Assembly (NCBI GenBank): GCA_030849075.1
Contig: JASAOO010003198.1
Coordinates: forward strand, 1 to 28,250
Direction: 5' to 3'
DNA from: Zelonia costaricensis
Lineage: Eukaryota; Euglenozoa; Kinetoplastea; Trypanosomatida; Trypanosomatidae
DNA: 28,250 nt
Shown: positions 28,164 through 28,250 of the stretch, piece after piece
How the letters are laid out: every line of letters starts with the position of its first letter
Numbering within the stretch: the first letter of the stretch is position 1
Made by a program: the position numbers and the translations under genes
The notes under the pieces: model-generated
Told to the model about the DNA's origin: nothing
Databases searched by the model: none
The model's input: only the letters and a program-made list of their open reading frames with translations

Positions 28164-28250
28164 ATGCTTCCTTTTCTCTCCCTCGCGCTCTTTGTTGCAT
28201 CGTGCACTCTGTCGCCATAGTTCTCTCCCTTCACTGCCCCTTTTTACTTT

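Larger units (their letters stand above)
20961..28250. other. Non-coding region of at least 7.3 kb downstream of the RRM protein gene
   Basis: I see no convincing gene on either strand up to the window end. The longest frame (about 26425-27540) starts with GTG and becomes Cys/Val/Phe-rich across GT- and T-rich DNA. Contents in order: a CA run (21001-21015), G-runs (21315-21326), (G4T)3G5 (22016-22035), T18 (22210-22227), (CA)13 plus T15 (22655-22714), (TG)13 (24499-24524), an A/C-rich segment (about 24829-25190), G-runs (25192-25224 and 25750-25825), a mixed-composition segment that may be a degenerate retroposon (about 26400-26635), a segment ending in A19 (27821-27839), and a TGC repeat (28072-28094). 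Much of it could be the RRM gene 3' UTR. Confidence 0.6.

Noticed and set aside
1..28250. CRISPR array, prokaryotic operon or phage-like system
   Set aside because: Repeats are simple dinucleotides without unique spacers. Genes are widely spaced and eukaryotic in type (Pol III subunit, Aurora-like kinase, SEM1), so no such system is present.

Overview
The window looks like nuclear DNA of a trypanosomatid of the Leishmania group. Six protein genes lie on the + strand. Each is a single uninterrupted reading frame with GC-rich third positions. They are separated by 1.1 to 5.4 kb of non-coding DNA full of pyrimidine tracts, (TG)n/(CA)n microsatellites and G-runs. The neighbours have unrelated functions. 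This fits a directional polycistronic unit whose mRNAs are separated by trans-splicing and polyadenylation. The sequence does not fix the species; Leptomonas or Crithidia cannot be excluded.

Gene layout (all +). 371-730: SEM1/DSS1-type acidic protein (proteasome lid and other complexes). 2685-3803: mitochondrial ubiquinol-cytochrome c chaperone (CBP3/UQCC1 family). 5809-7728: carnitine/choline acyltransferase fold whose catalytic-histidine position is serine. 9436-10755: RNA polymerase III subunit RPC34/RPC6, with the C-terminal four-cysteine Fe-S motif. 11877-13433: Aurora-like protein kinase with an insertion in the activation segment. 18831-20960: protein with two RRM domains and a long Ala/Pro-rich tail. 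Four of these starts are the first ATG of a longer open frame; the extra upstream part has no ATG and reads through presumed 5' UTR.

Spacers share a polarity. G-rich runs lie 3' of each gene, GT-rich and microsatellite DNA follows, and a pyrimidine-rich stretch precedes the next ATG. Candidate splice acceptors can be named for each gene; those at 11756-11757 and 18785-18786 are the clearest. The spacers on either side of the RRM gene are much the largest (5.4 kb upstream, at least 7.3 kb downstream). I see no convincing gene in either. The downstream one holds a classic G-quadruplex motif, paired (CA)13/(TG)13 repeats, a segment that may be a degenerate SIDER-type retroposon, and a segment ending in an A19 tract.

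The genes do not form one pathway. I find no CRISPR array, tRNA, rRNA, recognisable intact transposon or prokaryotic operon. The most notable points are the apparently catalytically dead acyltransferase, the repeated placement of G-runs 3' of every gene, the altered activation segment of the Aurora-like kinase, and the very long non-coding flanks of the RRM gene.
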